From Cyanobacteria bacterium SW_9_44_58 (GTDB lineage Bacteria > Cyanobacteriota > Cyanobacteriia > Cyanobacteriales > Rubidibacteraceae), in NCBI GenBank assembly GCA_003021905.1, contig PXPI01000053.1, positions 1 to 49,771 on the forward strand: a stretch of 49,771 bases of DNA. Direction: 5' to 3'. Under the pieces are notes generated by a model, which was not told where the DNA came from, did not search any database, and worked only from the letters and a program-made list of their open reading frames with translations. The translations under genes and the position numbers were made by a program. Shown here one piece after another: positions 41,672 to 49,771 of the stretch (the first letter of the stretch is position 1; each line of letters opens with the position of its first letter).

Positions 41672-42658
41672 TTATTGATAATTCGCTTGTTGGGAACGAT
41701 ACTCTTCCTGTTCCATTGCTTGGGCAGTAGCAGCTTTGCTGGCTTGGGCTAAATAGATTCCTGTCAGAACCACAGCAAACCCTAACCAAGTGGTGAGAGT
41801 CAAGTGTTCTAAAAAGATAAACCAGGCTAAAATTGCGCTCACAATGGGTTCTAACAGTAGAAAGAGGGAAACAAAACTTGAGGAAAAGATATTCATACTA
41901 TCAGCAACTAACCGTTGCCCTAAGCCTTCGCTGATTAAACCTAAACCAATGACCGCTAACAAAGCCGTTTGTGTGGTGGGGAAAAGTTGACCTTCTGCCA
42001 GCAACGTAATCGGAATTAAAATGACACTGCCCACAGCGCAACGCCACAGAAGAATGGTAGTAGCTGAAAAGCGCAATCGCAGTTGTTCCACAATTAAAAA
42101 ATAGGTACCAAGAAAAACTGCCGACAATAGGGCATAAACATCTCCCATTAAAGACCCCTCCGCTGCCCCGCTTAAATCTTCGATGCCAAGGGTGATTGCC
42201 CCAGCAACAGCAATGCTCATTCCGACCAAAAACTTAGAATCAAATGTTTTTTCTAAAAAAAGCCAACTTCCCAATGTCGTGAAAATGGGCGTCAGATTAT
42301 TGAGCAATACACTTTTTGCCACCGTGGTATATTGCAGAGAAATTGCCCATAAAACTAGGGAAATGGTCGCGATCGCGCCTACTGATCCCAATAAGATCCA
42401 TTGTTTGCTGGTAATCGGAGATGCTTCTTCCTCCTTCTGAGTCGGCGAGAAATTTTCTGTTACAAATTTCCCAGTGCCAAAACAGATAAAAAAAACAAAT
42501 AGACGATTAAAAACCGTTCCATTGGGCCCTAGTTCTGTTTCACTAAGACGGATAAAAATGGGCGCAAAGGAAACTGCTAGTAATGCCAAACCCAGCATCA
42601 GAAAGGCGATGAGGAAAGGACGACTAATTTTAGGCAATGGCATGAATTTTTCTGGCAT
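41672..42658 (-). CDS. EamA/DMT family transporter
   Basis: About ten hydrophobic segments; EamA-like repeats. Start at internal MPEKFMPLPK preferred. Confidence 0.85.
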   Translation of the reverse strand: MPEKFMPLPKISRPFLIAFLMLGLALLAVSFAPIFIRLSETELGPNGTVFNRLFVFFICFGTGKFVTENFSPTQKEEEASPITSKQWILLGSVGAIATISLVLWAISLQYTTVAKSVLLNNLTPIFTTLGSWLFLEKTFDSKFLVGMSIAVAGAITLGIEDLSGAAEGSLMGDVYALLSAVFLGTYFLIVEQLRLRFSATTILLWRCAVGSVILIPITLLAEGQLFPTTQTALLAVIGLGLISEGLGQRLVADSMNIFSSSFVSLFLLLEPIVSAILAWFIFLEHLTLTTWLGFAVVLTGIYLAQASKAATAQAMEQEEYRSQQANYQ

Positions 42659-43304
42659 AATTATTCTATTACTCAGGTAGATAAGGAAGTTCCCTGATAA
42701 ATTCCCACCTGCGTTATCTTTGCTGAAGCTCGGGAAAGCAAACAGTGTAATAGAGTACAGAATGTCAATTCCGGGCAAATGGATCAGCAATATGGCAGAA
42801 AAATGACGCACTCTGTGAGAAGACAGAGACCCAATCAGCATCCTGATTAGAAAGATGAGTCTCGTTGAAGCCAGTCAGTGATTAACGAAGCCTGAACAGT
42901 TGAAAAAAGTGAAGTATTGCTCAACCTTAGGTTTTCCTGGGGGTTAGCAGATGTTGCAATATTTAAAATTTTCCCGTTGTTCTTGATACACTTCTTAACA
43001 ATTTCCCTAATGAACCCCGAAACGTTTTACTCTAAAAGCTGACCCATGTCTTATATACAGATGTTTTCTCAAACGTCTTTATCGATATGATGCTTTTGGG
43101 TGATAAAAATATAGGTAAATCGTTCATTGTCATGAAAGCTAGGGAGCAAACTGCTAAAACGACACAAACCTTAAATATATATGCCCTTTGAGAAAAACGC
43201 TTATACTCTCAATATTTGCCCTCAATTCTAGAAATGACGAACGATTTCTCCAATTATCATCCTTGGCGAATGTTTAAGACAGTAACTGTTGTGACAGGAG
43301 ATAG

Positions 43305-46577
<3,273 letters not shown>

Positions 46578-46608
46578 TTCTTCCTTGCCGGTTGCGTAAC
46601 TTTCCTGA

Positions 46609-46630
46609 AGCCCCCTTTTCATAGGGGGTT
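46609..46630 (+). terminator. apcE-apcA intergenic hairpin (terminator/attenuator)
   Basis: CCCCCT-TTTCAT-AGGGGG immediately downstream of the apcE stop. Confidence 0.6.
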
Positions 46631-46941
46631 GTTCACGTTAGTTACATTTTTTCATACCAACTCCTGAAAGCTGAAAGGCTTAGAGTTGAGTGGCGCGATC
46701 GCGCGATACCTTCTCTAAAATTCCCTCTCTTTTCTTTGAGAGAAGTGACTAAATGAGGAGAAATATTACAAAATATAAAAAACTTCCATGAAACGTGAAA
46801 AAAATATCGCAAAATAAATCCGAGAAGGTTGTTAGAATAGCAAGGCTATCCATTTGTTGCTTCTGTTCTCAGTATGGCAACAGGGAACACCAGTCTGAAC
46901 CAAATTCAATATCAAATTTATCCGTTGGAGGATTTTGAAAC

Positions 46942-47427
46942 ATGAGTATCGTCACGAAATCTATCGTGAATGCCGATGCTGAAGCTCGTTATCTGAGCCC
47001 CGGCGAATTAGACCGCATTAAAGCGTTTGTCGAAGGTGGTGATCAACGCCTTCGCATCGCTCAAACTCTTACCAGCGCCCGTGAGCGGATTGTTAAGCAA
47101 GCTGGCGATCAACTTTTCCAAAAGCGTCCTGACATTGTTTCCCCTGGCGGAAACGCTTATGGAGAAGAAATGACCGCAACTTGTTTGCGCGATATGGATT
47201 ACTATCTCCGTCTCATTACCTATGGTGTAGTTGCAGGTGATGTTACCCCTATCGAAGAAATTGGTCTAGTTGGCGTACGTGAAATGTACAACTCTCTCGG
47301 CACTCCTATCAATGCGGTTTCTGAGAGTGTCCGTTGCATGAAAGATGTTGCTTGCTCCATGATGTCTGCTGAAGATGCAGAAGAAGCAGGCTCCTACTTC
47401 GATTACGTCATTGGCGCAATGCAATAG
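46942..47427 (+). CDS. apcA: Allophycocyanin alpha subunit
   Basis: [30 protein letters not shown]...[13 protein letters not shown]. Confidence 0.97.
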   Translation: MSIVTKSIVNADAEARYLSPGELDRIKAFVEGGDQRLRIAQTLTSARERIVKQAGDQLFQKRPDIVSPGGNAYGEEMTATCLRDMDYYLRLITYGVVAGDVTPIEEIGLVGVREMYNSLGTPINAVSESVRCMKDVACSMMSAEDAEEAGSYFDYVIGAMQ

Positions 47428-47503
47428 GCTTTCTGTCTCCGAATCACAATTACTTGTTAATCAAACACAATCAATAAACTGAACATAGGAAAGGAAAATA
47501 ACG

Positions 47504-47989
47504 ATGCAAGACGCAATTACCTCCGTCATTAACTCGGCTGACGTACAAGGAAAATACCTTGACGACGCGGCAATGGAAAAGCTCAAAAGCTATTTCCAAA
47601 CCGGTCAACTGCGCGTTCGGGCTGCCAACATTATTAGTGCCAATGCCGCTAACATTGTCAAAGAAGCAGTGGCTAAATCTTTGCTCTATTCCGACATTAC
47701 CCGTCCCGGCGGCAATATGTACACCACCCGTCGTTATGCAGCTTGCATCCGCGACTTAGACTACTATCTCCGCTATTCCACCTACGCGATGCTAGCCGGT
47801 GATCCTTCTATTCTTGATGAGCGCGTTCTCAATGGCTTAAAAGAAACCTATAATTCCTTAGGTGTGCCCATCAACGCAACTGTCCAAGCTATTCAAGCGA
47901 TGAAAGAAGTCACAGCAGGTCTTGTTGGTCCTGATGCCGGTAAAGAAATGGGCGTTTACTTCGACTACATCTGCTCTGGCTTAAGCTAA
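47504..47989 (+). CDS. apcB: Allophycocyanin beta subunit
   Basis: [31 protein letters not shown]...[13 protein letters not shown]. Confidence 0.97.
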   Translation: MQDAITSVINSADVQGKYLDDAAMEKLKSYFQTGQLRVRAANIISANAANIVKEAVAKSLLYSDITRPGGNMYTTRRYAACIRDLDYYLRYSTYAMLAGDPSILDERVLNGLKETYNSLGVPINATVQAIQAMKEVTAGLVGPDAGKEMGVYFDYICSGLS

Positions 47990-48174
47990 CGCGGAAATGC
48001 CTGAGATAATCAATTGATAATGACTTCAGTTCGGGTAGTGGCGAGTGAGTGCTAGGGGGTTTAAGACTTATCTAATTAAACAGCAAAAGATAGGTTTTAA
48101 TGATCTAGTATTGACTTGCTAACTCCCGAACAAAGTGTGTTTAAAGGAATAATAAATTTTGGAGTTTATAAACC

Positions 48175-48378
48175 ATGAGAATGTTTAAAGTGACTGCTTG
48201 TGTGCCGAGTCAAACTCGGATTCGTACACAACGGGAATTACAAAATACTTACTTTACGAAACTGGTTCCTTATGAAAACTGGTTTAGTGAACAACAGCGC
48301 ATTATGAAAATGGGCGGCAAAATTGTTAAAGTGCAATTAGCTACTGGGAAACCAGGCACCAATACCGGTTTAATGTAA
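48175..48378 (+). CDS. apcC: Phycobilisome core linker L-C 7.8
   Basis: MRMFKVTACVPSQTRIRTQRELQNTYFTKLVPYENWFSEQQRI; 67 aa. Confidence 0.96.
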   Translation: MRMFKVTACVPSQTRIRTQRELQNTYFTKLVPYENWFSEQQRIMKMGGKIVKVQLATGKPGTNTGLM

Positions 48379-48389
48379 AATGTCATTCT

Positions 48390-48415
48390 CCCCCTTTTCG
48401 ATTCAGTTAAGGGGG
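48390..48415 (+). terminator. Hairpin after apcC
   Basis: CCCCCTT-N12-AAGGGGG. Confidence 0.6.
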
Positions 48416-48617
48416 TAGCAGTACTTTAAGTATTTCTTTCTATATTAAAAAAATCATTTTTTTAAAGTTAAAAGTGTAATTAATTATTTACTAACAATAA
48501 ACGCATTAATTCATTCTTAATATTAACAATTAATACTTTTATTTTTTCCTAACAATTGAGTTTCATGTTAAGTAACGTTTACCGTTAAGCTACACTAAGG
48601 CAATAAATAGTGATTTC

Positions 48618-49118
48618 ATGGACAGGAGGCAACTATTGCTAGACGAGAAAGCGAAAAAAACCATACTCCGCAAAATTCCCCACGGACTCTATATTTGTGG
48701 TGTTAAAGACGGCGAAGAAGTCAATGGCTTTACCGCAAGTTGGGTAATGCAAACCTCATTTAAGCCTCCTTTAATTATTAATTGCGTTCGGCAAGACTCT
48801 GGTTCTCACGCCATGGTCAAAAATAGCGGCGTTTTTACACTAAGTTTTCTTGACAGTGAACAAAAAGACGTTGCCGCTAAATTCTTTAAACCACAGCGGC
48901 GGGTTGGCAATAAATTGGCCGATGTTGAGTTTTATCCCGGCGAAGAAACAGGGTGTCCCATCATTAAAGATACATTAGGCTATGTGGAATGTCAGGTTGT
49001 TGATTCTGTTGAAAAAGGGGATCATACGATTTTTGTCGGAGAAGTAATTGGTGCAGGCGTTCACCGAGAAGGGGATGCCCTTTTATTGGAAATCACAGGC
49101 TGGCAATATGGAGGATGA
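48618..49118 (+). CDS. Flavin reductase-like FMN-binding protein
   Basis: ILRKIPHGLYICGVKDGEEVNGFTASWVMQTSFKPPLIINCV. Confidence 0.85.
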   Translation: MDRRQLLLDEKAKKTILRKIPHGLYICGVKDGEEVNGFTASWVMQTSFKPPLIINCVRQDSGSHAMVKNSGVFTLSFLDSEQKDVAAKFFKPQRRVGNKLADVEFYPGEETGCPIIKDTLGYVECQVVDSVEKGDHTIFVGEVIGAGVHREGDALLLEITGWQYGG

Positions 49119-49157
49119 CAGATTGCATCGATAATGAATTAGGGAGAATTAATTGCG

Positions 49158-49511
49158 ATGCCGTTAATTAAAGTTCATACCTCTGTTGCTAAACCTGAAG
49201 CTAGCCAAGTGGACAATTTACTGAAGACTTTATCCAGTAAATTGTCGAAACATGTAGGAAAGCCTGAATCTTTTGTCATGACAGCTTTCCAGCCCGAAAT
49301 CCCTATGACGTTTTCCGGAACAACAGATCCCGTTTGCTACATAGAAATTAAAAACGTGGGCAGGATGAATCCTGATCAAATACAAGCGATGAGCAATGAT
49401 TTTTGTCAAGAGGTAGAGACTCATTTGGGCGTTCCTGCTAACCGCACTTATATTGAATTTGCTGAGGCAAAAGGTGCAATGTGGGGTTGGAATCGTTCTA
49501 CCTTAGGTTAG
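49158..49511 (+). CDS. MIF/phenylpyruvate tautomerase-like protein
   Basis: Pro directly after Met (MPLIKVHTSV), C-terminal TYIEFAEAKGAMWGWNRSTLG. Confidence 0.88.
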   Translation: MPLIKVHTSVAKPEASQVDNLLKTLSSKLSKHVGKPESFVMTAFQPEIPMTFSGTTDPVCYIEIKNVGRMNPDQIQAMSNDFCQEVETHLGVPANRTYIEFAEAKGAMWGWNRSTLG

Positions 49512-49518
49512 TCTCATT

Positions 49519-49535
49519 GGGGGGAAGTTTCCCCC
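49519..49535 (+). terminator. Hairpin after the tautomerase gene
   Basis: GGGGGGAAGTTTCCCCC, 8 bp past the stop codon. Confidence 0.5.
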
Positions 49536-49685
49536 TAGCTTAGAGATAGTAGAATTAACTATGAACTACGCACAAGCCAAAGCAAGTTGAGCTTGTGGTT
49601 CCTGACGCTTCATCGCTCCCTCTTAATTACTTCTTCTGAACTAACCATAGGAGGATAGCTCTACGTCTAAAGAGGCCGCACCCCT

Positions 49686-49722
49686 ATAGAATTCGATACA
49701 GAATTCTATTTGATTTTTTATC
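49686..49722 (+). terminator. Orphan intrinsic terminator-like hairpin
   Basis: ATAGAATTC-GATACA-GAATTCTAT followed by TTGATTTTTTA. Confidence 0.55.
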
Positions 49723-49771
49723 AGAATCAGTCCTTCCTGTTATCGGATTAAGTGACCAATTTTGTGATTCT

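Overview
This 49.8 kb window is typical cyanobacterial chromosome, probably from a unicellular, possibly halotolerant lineage (inference). HIP1-type GCGATCGC octamers, often extended to GCGCGATCGCGC, occur throughout. Recognisable genes include rlmD-like, rpe, groEL (CIRCE-controlled, no groES beside it), tlyA, petB-petD, ctpA, mutS, petF, pyrD, ftsH, tyrS, efp, accB and an apcE-apcA-apcB-apcC phycobilisome-core cluster. Accessory content: (1) a MntA/HepT (MNT-HEPN) toxin-antitoxin pair next to what looks like the relic right end of an IS200/IS605-type element at the window edge; (2) a lone TnpB element at about 23.34-24.89 kb with matching bulged hairpins at both ends and a duplicated, nested hairpin module in the 3' part of tnpB, a strong candidate omega/reRNA; (3) a two-gene carotenoid-type locus, a Tat-signal FAD desaturase with an inserted Rieske domain plus a Rieske oxygenase, resembling cruE/cruH. 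Smaller oddities: an in-frame TAA in an M28 peptidase 5' region, an S8 protease with a possibly non-canonical catalytic triad, a four-gene operon containing uncharacterised genes, a 24-bp perfect palindrome, an open frame directly after the ferredoxin stop codon, and an orphan terminator hairpin near the right edge. I did not find CRISPR arrays, rRNAs or convincing tRNAs. All functional calls come from reading motifs; no database search was run.
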